A stretch of DNA of 64,000 bases, taken from the NCBI GenBank assembly GCA_016713665.1, contig JADJOR010000001.1, forward strand, positions 434,001-498,000. The letters run 5' to 3'. The notes under the pieces were generated by a model, which ran no database searches, was not told the origin of the DNA, and worked only from the letters and a program-made list of their open reading frames with translations. Every line of letters starts with the position of its first letter. Position 1 is the stretch's first letter. The DNA is from Deltaproteobacteria bacterium. GTDB lineage: Bacteria; Myxococcota_A; UBA9160; UBA4427. Positions 1-8,400 of this stretch are shown one piece after another. The position numbers and the translations under genes were made by a program.

Positions 1-1511
1 GCCGAGCAGCTCTTCCGCTCCCTCGGCGAGGAGCTCAAGCTCTCGCGCCTCGCCGACATCCCCGATGGCGCCGAGATCACGCTCTTCCGCCACGGCCCCT
101 TCGCGGATCTCTGCCGCGGTCCCCACGTCCAGAGCACGAGCCAGATCGGCGCGATCAAGCTGCTCGAGTCCTCGGGTACGTATTTCCGCGGCGACGAGAA
201 GGGCCCGAATCTCCAGCGCATCTACGGCACGGCCTTCGCGTCGAAGAAGGAGCTCGCCGAACATCTCGAACGCATCGAGGAGGCGAAGCGCCGCGACCAT
301 CGCCGCGTCGGCGCTGAGCTCGGGCTCTTCCATCTCGACCAGCTGGCCCCGGCTCGCCGTTCTACCTGCCGAAGGGCATGACGCTCTACAACGAGCTCGT
401 GCGCTTCATGCGGGAGCTCTATCCGAAGTACGGCTACCACGAGGTCATGACGCCGCAGCTGTTCCGCTCGGATCTCTTCAAGACCTCGGGCCACTACGAG
501 AAGTTCTACGACGACATGTACTGGTTCGCGGGCTCCGACGAGGGCGAAGAGCTCGGCGTCAAGGCGATGAACTGCCCGGGCCACTGCCATCTCTACGGGA
601 CCGCGAAGCGCAGCTACCGCGAGCTCCCGATCCGCTGGGCCGAGTTCACGCGCCTGCATCGCAACGAGCGCAGCGGAACCCTGAACGGCATCACCCGCGT
701 CCGCACCTTCGCCCAGGACGACGCCCACATCTATTGCGAGCAGGAGCAGGTCCCCGACGAGATCGACCGCTTCTTCCAGATGACCGCCGAGGTCTATCAG
801 AAGCTCGGCGTCGACGGCATCGAGATGGCGGTCTCGACCCGCCCGGAGAAGTTCCTCGGCGAGCCCGCCGACTGGGACGTCGCCGAGAAGGCGCTGATCA
901 CCGCCGTCGAGCGCGCCGGCTTCCACTGCAGGATCAAGCCCGGCGAGGCCGCGTTCTACGCGCCGAAGGTCGAGGCCGACTTCAAGGACGTGCTCGGCCG
1001 GGCCTGGACCCTCGCCACGATCCAGATCGACATGGCGATGCCGGGCCGCTTCGGCCTGCGTTATGTCGGCCGCGACGGCGAGCTCCATCAGCCCGCGATG
1101 CTGCATCGCGCGGTGCTCGGCTCCCTCGAGCGCTTCATCGGCATCTACATCGAACATACCGGCGGTGACTTCCCGTTCTGGCTGTCGCCCGTCCAGGTCG
1201 TCCTGCTCCCGATCTCCGACCGCCACGCAGCGGGCGCCCACGCCGTCCACGCGAAGCTCGCCGAGGCGGGGCTGCGGTCCGAGGTGGACGATCGGAGCGA
1301 GACGCTCGGCTACCGCATCCGCGAGGCCGAAGGACAGAAGATTCCGCTCACCCTGGTGATCGGAGACGACGAGCTGTCGCGGGGCACGGTGGCCCCGAGA
1401 CTGCGCAAATCGAAGAAGGCTCTGGAGCCGATCCCGGTGGACGCGCTGGTGACGACCCTGCGCGTCGCGAACGCCGAGAGAAGCCCGGCTCCGTTTGCCG
1501 GACGAGCATAA
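1..1511 (+). CDS. thrS: Threonyl-tRNA synthetase, 5' end outside window, apparent 1-nt frameshift
   Basis: Class II synthetase that charges tRNA-Thr. Frame 1 from base 1 gives the second editing-domain part and linker (ending LFHLDQLAP); the catalytic core then continues in frame 3 as GSPFYLPKGMTLYNE. The switch sits at bases 351-352, where one G seems missing from a ccccgg run. The core keeps the zinc ligands expected from the family: Cys in MNCPGH, His in DDAHIY and His in MLHRAVLG. Motif 2 is visible around LHRNERSGTLNGITRVR, and the C-terminal anticodon-binding domain follows (SPVQVVLLPISD). Because the enzyme is normally essential and everything else is conserved, a sequence error is more likely than a true pseudogene. 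It heads the thrS-infC-rpmI-rplT cluster. Confidence 0.93.
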
Positions 1512-1512
1512 G

Positions 1513-1519
1513 AAGGAGG
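1513..1519 (+). promoter_or_regulatory. Shine-Dalgarno sequence that fixes the infC start
   Basis: AAGGAGG lies directly after the thrS stop and 7 nt before an in-frame ATC at 1527. The first GTG in the same frame (1554) is 34 nt away, too far to be served by this site. The site therefore supports initiation at ATC. Confidence 0.75.
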
Positions 1520-1526
1520 ACGATCC

Positions 1527-2288
1527 ATCCCTGCACGACCCAAGTTCCGACCTGTGGCCCCGGGGCGGGATACGGTTCGAGTGAACGAACGCATTCGCGT
1601 GCGCGAGGTCCGCGTCATCGGCGCGGACGGTGAGCAGCTCGGCGTGATGGCGCCGGAAGAAGCGCTGGCGATCGCCCGTGAAGGCGGACTCGACCTGGTC
1701 GAGGTCGCCGCGACGTCGCGTCCGCCCGTGTGTCGGATCATGGACTACGGCAAGTACAAGTACGAACAGAAGAAGAAGAGCGCGAGCAAGAAGTCCCACG
1801 CCGCGACGCTGAAGGAAGTCAAGCTCCGGCCCGGGACCGACCAGCACGATCTCAACTTCAAGCTGAACAACGCCCGCAAGTTCCTGATGGAGGGCGACAA
1901 GGTCAAGATCACGGTCATGTTCCGCGGTCGCGAAATGGTCCACACCTATCGCGGTCGGGAGCAGCTCGACGAGGTCCTGAAGCAGCTCGGCTCGATCGCG
2001 AAGGTCGAGAGCACGCCCCGGATGGAGGGGCGCTTCATGTCGATGATCGTGGTCGGCGATCGGGACGCGATCGCCGAAGCACGCCGGCAGCAGGGCATCG
2101 CGGCGGCCTCGAGCGAGCACGACGAATCGGCCTCGGACGACGAGGACGAGGCGATCGACGACGAGATGGACGACGACGACGATTCGGACGAGGGGGACGA
2201 CTCCGACGACTCCGAAGGGGCCGACGACGCGGAATCGGAGGTCGACGGAGCGTCGAGCTCGGACGAGGAGCGCGTCGGAGACGCTTGA
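1527..2288 (+). CDS. infC: Translation initiation factor IF-3, probable ATC start, long acidic tail
   Basis: IF-3 binds the 30S subunit and proofreads start-codon/initiator-tRNA pairing. The N-domain (VNERIRVREVRVIGADGEQL) and C-domain (KEVKLRPGTDQHDLNFKLNN; KVKITVMFRGREM) are intact. I place the start at ATC 1527 (253 aa, beginning MPARPKFRPV) because of the perfect SD 7 nt upstream; the alternative is GTG 1554 (244 aa). Non-canonical starts are known for infC (AUU in E. coli) and underlie autoregulation, because IF-3 discriminates against its own mRNA. Beyond the IF-3 fold there is an unusual tail of about 60 residues made almost entirely of Asp, Glu and Ser. Confidence 0.95.
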   Translation: MPARPKFRPVAPGRDTVRVNERIRVREVRVIGADGEQLGVMAPEEALAIAREGGLDLVEVAATSRPPVCRIMDYGKYKYEQKKKSASKKSHAATLKEVKLRPGTDQHDLNFKLNNARKFLMEGDKVKITVMFRGREMVHTYRGREQLDEVLKQLGSIAKVESTPRMEGRFMSMIVVGDRDAIAEARRQQGIAAASSEHDESASDDEDEAIDDEMDDDDDSDEGDDSDDSEGADDAESEVDGASSSDEERVGDA

Positions 2289-2428
2289 ACGATTGAAGGC
2301 GCAGCCGATCGAGAGCGCGAATGCGGTCTCGGGGGCGGCGCGACGGTGGCGTCGAGAGACGCCGCGAGAGCCTGCGCGAAGCGAATGCCGCGGCGCGCCG
2401 GGTCGATGACGACGGAGATGGAGACGAG

Positions 2429-2626
2429 ATGCCGAAGATGAAGACCCATCGTGGGTCGGCCAAGCGATTCAGCCTGACCGGAACCGGCAAGCTGAAGCGC
2501 AACAAGGCCGGGAAGCAGCACATCCTGACCAAGAAGCGCACCAAGCGGAAGCGCCCGATGCGCCAGCACGACCTGGTCTCGGATGCGGATGCGTCGCGCG
2601 TGAAGCGGTCGCTGCCGTACCTCTAG
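2429..2626 (+). CDS. rpmI: 50S ribosomal protein L35
   Basis: A 65-residue basic protein starting MPKMKTHRGSAKRF, the classical L35 N-terminus, followed by KHILTKKRTKRKR-like basic stretches. The open frame extends upstream to 2321, but the ATG at 2429 matches the usual length and has a purine-rich GGAG just upstream. It is the second ribosomal gene of the cluster, between infC and rplT, and is probably cotranscribed with them. Confidence 0.95.
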   Translation: MPKMKTHRGSAKRFSLTGTGKLKRNKAGKQHILTKKRTKRKRPMRQHDLVSDADASRVKRSLPYL

Positions 2627-2759
2627 AGATCGCGAGATCGAGAGGTCGGGAGACGAACACGAGCTCGAACGGGCAGGGCACGCCCGCAGAGCCGGACGAG
2701 CAGCTCGGAGCGAAGTCGCTTCGGGACTGCCATGATGAACAGACGAGAGGAAGGACAAG

Positions 2760-3116
2760 ATGCCGAGAGTGAAGCGGGGCGTCGCAAGCGCCAAGGGCCG
2801 CAAACGAACCCTGAAACGAGCGAAGGGCTTCTTCGGAGGCCGAAGCAAGCTGTACAGCGTCGCGATCGAGGCCGTCGAGAAGGCCGACAAGTACGCCTAT
2901 CGCGACCGCAAGCAGCGCAAGCGGGACTTTCGCGGGCTCTGGATCGCGCGCATCAACGCCGCCGCCCGCATGAACGGACTTTCCTACAGCCGCCTGATGT
3001 CGGGCCTGCGCACGGCCGGGGTCGTCATCGACCGCAAGGTCCTGGCGCAGCTCGCGCTCGACGATCCGAAGGGATTCTCGGCGCTCGCCGAGCGGGCCAA
3101 GGGTGGCGCGGCGTAG
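2760..3116 (+). CDS. rplT: 50S ribosomal protein L20
   Basis: 118 residues, the standard L20 length: MPRVKRGVASAKGRKRTLK, then KGFFGGRSKLYSVAIEAVEK, and the conserved RDRKQRKRDFRGLWIARINA. L20 is an early 23S rRNA-binding assembly protein and a known translational repressor of rpmI-rplT in E. coli; whether that applies here was not traced. An AGAGGAAGG purine stretch precedes the start. In this cluster pheS and pheT normally follow, but here ihfA follows after 75 nt. Confidence 0.96.
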   Translation: MPRVKRGVASAKGRKRTLKRAKGFFGGRSKLYSVAIEAVEKADKYAYRDRKQRKRDFRGLWIARINAAARMNGLSYSRLMSGLRTAGVVIDRKVLAQLALDDPKGFSALAERAKGGAA

Positions 3117-3191
3117 CGTCGCTTCGTCCCCGCGATGGCGGGAAGGATCGGGCCGGAGCCATCGCGCTCCGGCTGCGCGGGAGAGCGGGCC

Positions 3192-3530
3192 ATGACCAAG
3201 GCCGAAATCGTCGAGCAGATCTATGAGCGCGTCGGCTTCTCGAAGAAGGAGGCGGCCGAGCTCGTGGAGAAGGTCTTCGAGATCATCAAGGACACGCTCG
3301 CCGAAGGCGAGAAGGTCAAGATCTCGGGCTTCGGCAACTTCGTCGTGCGCGAGAAGAACGCCCGCAAGGGCCGCAATCCCCAGACCGGGCAGGAGATCCT
3401 GCTCGACGCCCGGCGGGTCCTGACCTTCAAGCCGAGCCTCGTGTTGAAGAACGTGCTCAACGAGACCGAGGTCACCGAGGCCGATCGCGAGGCCGAACGG
3501 GCTCAGGCACGCGAGGACGACGAGGAATAG
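3192..3530 (+). CDS. ihfA: Integration host factor alpha-type DNA-binding protein
   Basis: 112-residue HU/IHF-family histone-like protein, MTKAEIVEQIYERVGFSKK, with the beta-arm region EKVKISGFGNFVVREKNARK and the signature GRNPQTGQEILLDARRVLTF. The frame is open from 3135, but ATG 3192 gives the family N-terminus. The position after rplT and before a MerR-like gene is the ihfA location. The C-terminal residues are rich in acidic side chains. A strong intrinsic terminator follows, so this gene closes the transcription unit. Confidence 0.93.
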   Translation: MTKAEIVEQIYERVGFSKKEAAELVEKVFEIIKDTLAEGEKVKISGFGNFVVREKNARKGRNPQTGQEILLDARRVLTFKPSLVLKNVLNETEVTEADREAERAQAREDDEE

Positions 3531-3553
3531 GGATCGCGTGAGATCGATCGAGG

Positions 3554-3591
3554 CGGGCGTGCTCCGAAAGGGGTACGCCCGTCTTTTTTTT
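3554..3591 (+). terminator. Rho-independent terminator after ihfA
   Basis: A 12-bp stem (3554-3565 with 3570-3581, one G-T and one T-G wobble) closes a GAAA tetraloop and is followed by TC and eight T residues (3584-3591). It lies 23 nt after the ihfA stop and should end the thrS-to-ihfA unit. Confidence 0.93.
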
Positions 3592-3655
3592 CGGTGCGGG
3601 CCTGCGCGGCATCTGCCATCCTGCAAAGCGATCGGGTTGGCGTGGGAGGTGGCGC

Positions 3656-4342
3656 GTGCGAGGTGGCGGAAACGAGGCGGATTCGGGCGCGATGAGCGGG
3701 CGCGGCGGGGCTGCGGATCGGATGGCGGGCGCGAAGCCCGCTCGCACGCGCACGTCGCGCGATCGACGACGTCCCCTCGGCGAGGACGAGGCGCGCCGCG
3801 CGCTCGCCGAGTCGAAGAAGCTCTACTATCGCATCGGTGAGGTCTCCGAGCTGACCGGCGTGAAGGCCCACGTGCTCCGCTACTGGGAGACCGAATTCCG
3901 CTGGATGGCGCCCCCCAAGTCCCGCTCGAAGCAACGTCTCTATCGCAAGCGCGACATCGAGTTCGTCTGGCTCTTGAAGAAGCTGCTCTGGGAGCAGCGC
4001 TACACGATCGCCGGCGCCCGCCAGCGGATCCAGGAGCTCGGGCTCGACGAGGCGCTGACGCGCTGCGCCGACGCCGAATCCCTCGATGCGAGCCTGGCCT
4101 CGATCGGCGGGCCGATCGCGGCCGCCGACGCGGCTTCTTCGGACGCCGAGGCCGCTTCCCTCGATCCGGACGAAGCGCACCGTCTGGCGCTCGGTCCGGC
4201 GGCAGGGGCGGACGCTCGGGTTGATGGAGCCGGGGACGACAGTGCCCCCGCGAGCTGGGACTGGGTCGGACTGCGGGTCGCGCTCGAGAGCATGCAGAGC
4301 GAGCTGCTCGAGCTCCGAGGAGCCCTGCAGCAGGGACTCTGA
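3656..4342 (+). CDS. MerR-family transcriptional regulator
   Basis: 228 residues. A basic, low-complexity N-terminus of about 55 residues precedes a MerR winged helix (YYRIGEVSELTGVKAHVLRY, then WETEF and RKRDIEFVWLLKKLLW), about residues 57-125. The C-terminal part is acidic and Ala-rich without an obvious effector domain. The GTG at 3656 is favoured because GGGAGGT lies 5 nt upstream; an ATG at 3692 is an alternative. A MerR-like gene straight after ihfA is the common deltaproteobacterial arrangement. The next gene starts 3 nt after the stop, so they are probably cotranscribed. Confidence 0.88.
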   Translation: MRGGGNEADSGAMSGRGGAADRMAGAKPARTRTSRDRRRPLGEDEARRALAESKKLYYRIGEVSELTGVKAHVLRYWETEFRWMAPPKSRSKQRLYRKRDIEFVWLLKKLLWEQRYTIAGARQRIQELGLDEALTRCADAESLDASLASIGGPIAAADAASSDAEAASLDPDEAHRLALGPAAGADARVDGAGDDSAPASWDWVGLRVALESMQSELLELRGALQQGL

Positions 4343-4345
4343 GCC

Positions 4346-5212
4346 GTGGCGTCGGATGGAGCGGATCAGATGGCCATCCGGACGGCATTCGGTGAGACGG
4401 CGGATCCGGGGGCCCACGTGCCGCGCAGCGCGACCGAGGCGCTGCTCGAGGGTCTGCTCCACTGGTGTGCCGAGGACGGTCTCGGCTCGACCGTCGCGGC
4501 GCTGATCGCGCCGCCCGGACTCGGCAAGACCCATCTGCTGCGCGTCCTCGAGGCTCGCCTGGCGGGGCGCGTGAACGATGCCGCCGGCGACCTCTCGCCC
4601 GTGCGGACGAGTCGGGTCCTCTATCTGCCCTACGCAGCGCTCAGCTTGTCCGATCTCTCCCGTTGGGTCTACGGCCTGCTCGGCCGCGCCGCCGACGAGA
4701 TCGAAGCCTTGCCGCGCTCGGAGCAGGGGGCCATCGAGTCCCTCTGCGCCCTGGGCGATGCGTCGACCGGACCGTTCTATCTGCTGGTCGACGACGCCGA
4801 CTCCATGCCGATGCCGACGCTGCGCGCCCTCGCCCTGGGCCTCGCGCGCGAACACTCCGCCATCCGGATGGTCCTCGCGTTGACCGACGACTCACGCGCG
4901 TCGCGCCTGCTGGCCGTCCTCGATCGGCTGCGTCCCTTCGAGACGCTGCTGCGGACGCCGCTCGACGAGTCCGAGACCGAAGCCTATCTGCGGGCCCGGC
5001 TCGCACGGGCTGGCCTCGACGTCGACCTGCTCGACGGCCTGGATCCGGTCACGGTCGGTCGCATCGGCGCCCTGTCCGGCGGTGTCCCGCGGCGGATCCA
5101 TCGCGTGGTCAGCGCGCTCCTCGAGCCCGAGCACGCCGCTCTGGCCCGGGCCCTCTCGGTCCACCCGCGCAGCGATGCCTGGCTCGGGGCACCGATCGTC
5201 GACGCGCTCTGA
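4346..5212 (+). CDS. AAA+/ExeA-like P-loop ATPase
   Basis: 288 residues with a Walker A motif APPGLGKTHLL (around residue 55) and a Walker B-like FYLLVDDADSM (around residue 148), in an arrangement resembling the ExeA/GspA or TniB-type AAA ATPases. No peptidoglycan-binding domain or membrane segment is visible. The GTG start at 4346 follows the merR stop directly; ATG 4370 is an alternative. It may act together with the MerR protein, but no substrate can be assigned from the sequence. Confidence 0.7.
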   Translation: MASDGADQMAIRTAFGETADPGAHVPRSATEALLEGLLHWCAEDGLGSTVAALIAPPGLGKTHLLRVLEARLAGRVNDAAGDLSPVRTSRVLYLPYAALSLSDLSRWVYGLLGRAADEIEALPRSEQGAIESLCALGDASTGPFYLLVDDADSMPMPTLRALALGLAREHSAIRMVLALTDDSRASRLLAVLDRLRPFETLLRTPLDESETEAYLRARLARAGLDVDLLDGLDPVTVGRIGALSGGVPRRIHRVVSALLEPEHAALARALSVHPRSDAWLGAPIVDAL

Positions 5213-5315
5213 GCGGGCGAGGCATTCGCATCCCCGGATCGGGTCGGCGCCGGTCGGGAGCCCACACGGCCGGTCGACAGGGCCCCCCGAACTGGGCTAC
5301 AGGTTCGCGCCTCGT

Positions 5316-5392
5316 CGGGCCGTAGCGCAGTCTGGTAGCGCGCTTGACTGGGGGTCAAGAGGTCGCGGGTTCAAGTCCCGCCGGCCCGACCA
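5316..5392 (+). tRNA. tRNA-Pro (anticodon GGG)
   Basis: Full cloverleaf of 77 nt. The acceptor stem CGGGCCG (5316-5322) pairs with CGGCCCG (5382-5388), discriminator A, and CCA is encoded at 5390-5392. The D stem GCGC pairs 5325-5328 with 5338-5341. The anticodon stem CTTGA/TCAAG encloses CTGGGGG, giving GGG at 5350-5352. The T loop is TTCAAGT. Confidence 0.97.
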
Positions 5393-5455
5393 GAAGTGGT
5401 CGGATTCGACGAGATTTCCGGATGCTCGCCGCTCCCCACGAGCGGGCCACGCGCT

Positions 5456-8400
5456 CTACGACCGCGGCACCCCGTCGGCCTCCCGCCGCCCGCGCATCGC
5501 CGCGGCCCGGCCCGTCGCGATCAACGCCCCCGCGAGCGCAAGCCACCCGGCAGGCGGCAGCATCGGCACCGCCGGCGCGGCCAATCCTTCGCTCGCTCCC
5601 GTCGCCGATTCGCAGTCCGGATCCGCCGGCCAATCGATCAGCAGGTCGCCGTCGTTGTCGGCGCCATCGTCGCAGGCGACGGCCGCGTTCTGCTCCGAGG
5701 CATCGGTCGCGTTCGCGCAGCCCGGGTCGACGAGGTCGACGAGGGTGTCGCCGTCGTTGTCGAGGCCATCGTCGCAGGCAATCGCCGGGTTCTGTTCGGA
5801 GGCATCGGTCGCGTCGGTACAGCCCGGGTCGGCGAGGTCGACGAGGCCGTCGCCGTCGTTGTCGATCCCGTCCTCGCAAGCCGCCAGCGCATTCTGTTCG
5901 GAGGTATCGGTCGAGCTCGTACAGCCCGGGTCGGCGAGGTCGACGAGGGTGTCGCCGTCGTTGTCGAGGCCATCGTCGCAGGCGATCGCGGCGTTCTGCT
6001 CGGAGGCGTCGGTCGCGTCGGTACAGCCCGGGTCGGCGAGGTCGACGAGTCCGTCGCCGTCGTTGTCGGTCCCATCGTCGCAGACGAGCGCCGCGTTCTG
6101 CTCCGAGGCATCGAAGACGTCCGCGCAGCCGGGATCGGCGAGGTCGACGAGCAGATCGCCGTCGTTGTCGAGGCCGTCGTCGCAGGCGATCGCGGCGTTC
6201 TGCTCGGAGGCATCGGTCGCGCTCGCGCAGCCGGGATCGGCGAGATCGACGAAGAGGTCGCCGTCGTTGTCGAGGCCGTCGTCACAGGCGACCGCCGCGT
6301 CGTTCTCGGAAGCGTCGCTCGCGTTCGCGCAGCCCGGATCGTTCAGGTCGATCAGGGCATCGCCGTCGTTGTCGGTTCCGTCGTCGCAGGCGATCGCGGC
6401 GTTCTGCTCGGAGGCATCGGCCGCGTTCGCGCAGCCCGGGTCCGCGAGGTCGACGAGCAGATCGCCGTCGTTGTCGAGGCCGTCGTCGCAGGCGATGGCG
6501 GCGTTCTGCTCGGAGGCGTCGGTCGGGCTCGAACAGCCGGGATCGGCGAGGTCGACCAGGAGGTCTCCGTCGTTGTCCGCGCCGTCGTCGCACGCGATCG
6601 CCGCGTTCAGCTCGGAGCCATCGCCGGCATTGGCGCAGCCCGGATCGGCGAGATCGACGAGGAGGTCGCCGTCGTTGTCGAGGCCGTCGTCACAGGCGAT
6701 CGAGTCGTTCTGCTCGCTCGCGTCGCCGGGCCCCGTACAGCCCGGGTCGGCGAGGTCGATCAGCGTGTCGGCGTCGTTGTCGAGACCGTCGTCGCAGGCG
6801 ATGCCCGGGTTCTGCTCCGAGGGGTCGTTCACGTCCGTGCAGCCGGGATCGGCGAGGTCCGCGAGTCCGTCGCCGTCGTTGTCGAGGCCGTCTTCGCAGT
6901 CGACGCGGACGATGCCCGCCTCCCAGTCGTCGAGTCGCCCACCGGCGAGGAAGGTCTCGAAGCCTGGGCGCCCGGTCGTGAGCGACGTGGTATTCGGGGC
7001 GGTGGCGACGAGGCTTCCGTTGACCCTCGCCGTGATCGTGCCGTCGACGAGCTCGACCTCGAGGATGTCGCCGGCCTGGATCGCCGACGACGCCGTCGTC
7101 AGATTGCCCTGGATCACGCCGCCGGTGTACCAGTAGAGAAATACGGTCGATGTCCCGGGATTCCAGGCGGCGACGATCGCCCGACCTTCCTCGCCGAGGA
7201 GCGCGAGGCCGACCTGGCCCGTCGTATTCGTGACCCGCGCCCGGGCATACTGACGCGCATCATTGAAGGCGCCCGGCCCCTGCCAGAGATAGACCGCGTC
7301 CGCGGCCCCGATGCCGACGATGGCGTTGCTCGAAAGGTTGGCGATCCCCGCGCCCGCGGCCTTCTGCCAGTTGCCGCCGGTGAGGAGGGGGAGCTCGTCC
7401 GGTCGATTGAAATCGTCGAAGGCGACGACGGGATTGCTCGAGGGCGTGCTGGTGAAGTCCATTCCGGCGACGTCGTCGATCACGGGGCCCGCAATCGTGC
7501 GGGTGAGGGGGCTCAGCGTGTGACCGACCAGGTTCGGGACGAGCACGATCGCGGTCGCGCCGCCGGGCACGTTCGGAAGGCTGTACTGACCGTTCGCATC
7601 CGTCGTCGTCGTCGCGCCGTAGCGACCATTCGCGCTGACGAGCACGCCGGGGAGGGCGACGGCATTCTCGGTGATCGTGCCGCTGATCGAGTAGGCGGTC
7701 GGAATGCCCGCCTCCCAGTCGTCGATCCGGCCGCCGGCGCGGAACATCTCGAAGCCCGGTCGGCCGGCCGTGAGCGAGGTCGTGTTGGCCGCGCTCGCGA
7801 CGATGGTGCCGTTGATCTTCGCGTAGATCGTCCCGTCGAGGAGCTCCGCTTCGAGGAGGTCGCCCGCCTGGATCGTCGACGAGACCGTCGCCAGATTGCC
7901 CTGGATCACGCCGCCCAGATACCAGTAGAGATACACCGTCGAGATGCTGCGATCCCAGGCGGCAACGATCGCCTGGCCCGGCGCCCCGAGGAGCGCGAGG
8001 CCGACCTGACCGGTCGTGTTCGTGACGCGGGTCCGCGCATACTGTCGCGTGTCGTCGAAGACGCCCGGTCCCTGCCAGACGTAGACGGCGTCCGGGCCGG
8101 TTCCCGCGATCTCGCCGTTCGTGAGCTGGACCGAGCCCGCCCCCGCGACCTTCTGCCAGTTGCCGTTCGTGAGGAGCGGCAGCTCGTCCGGTCGATCGAA
8201 TCCGTCGAAGGCGACGACGGGATTGCTCGAGAGCGTGCTGGTGAAGTCCTCCCCGGTCACGTTGCCGGCGACCGGGCCCGCGATCGTGCGGGTCAGCGGG
8301 CTCAGCGTATGACCGACCAGGTTCGGGACGAGCACGATCGAGGTCACGCCGGCGGGCACACCGGCAAAGCTGAAGTGGCCATTGCCGTCCGTCGTCGCCG

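Noticed and set aside
222..2120. 632-codon minus-strand frame over thrS and infC
   Set aside because: Shadow of two strongly conserved genes.
5316..5392. tRNA-Pro as integration site of a genomic island
   Set aside because: No integrase gene nearby and no repeat of the tRNA 3' end was noticed downstream.
5575..6898. Regular DNA repeats resembling a CRISPR array
   Set aside because: The repeats are in one coding frame, diverged, and without unique spacers; they are protein repeats.
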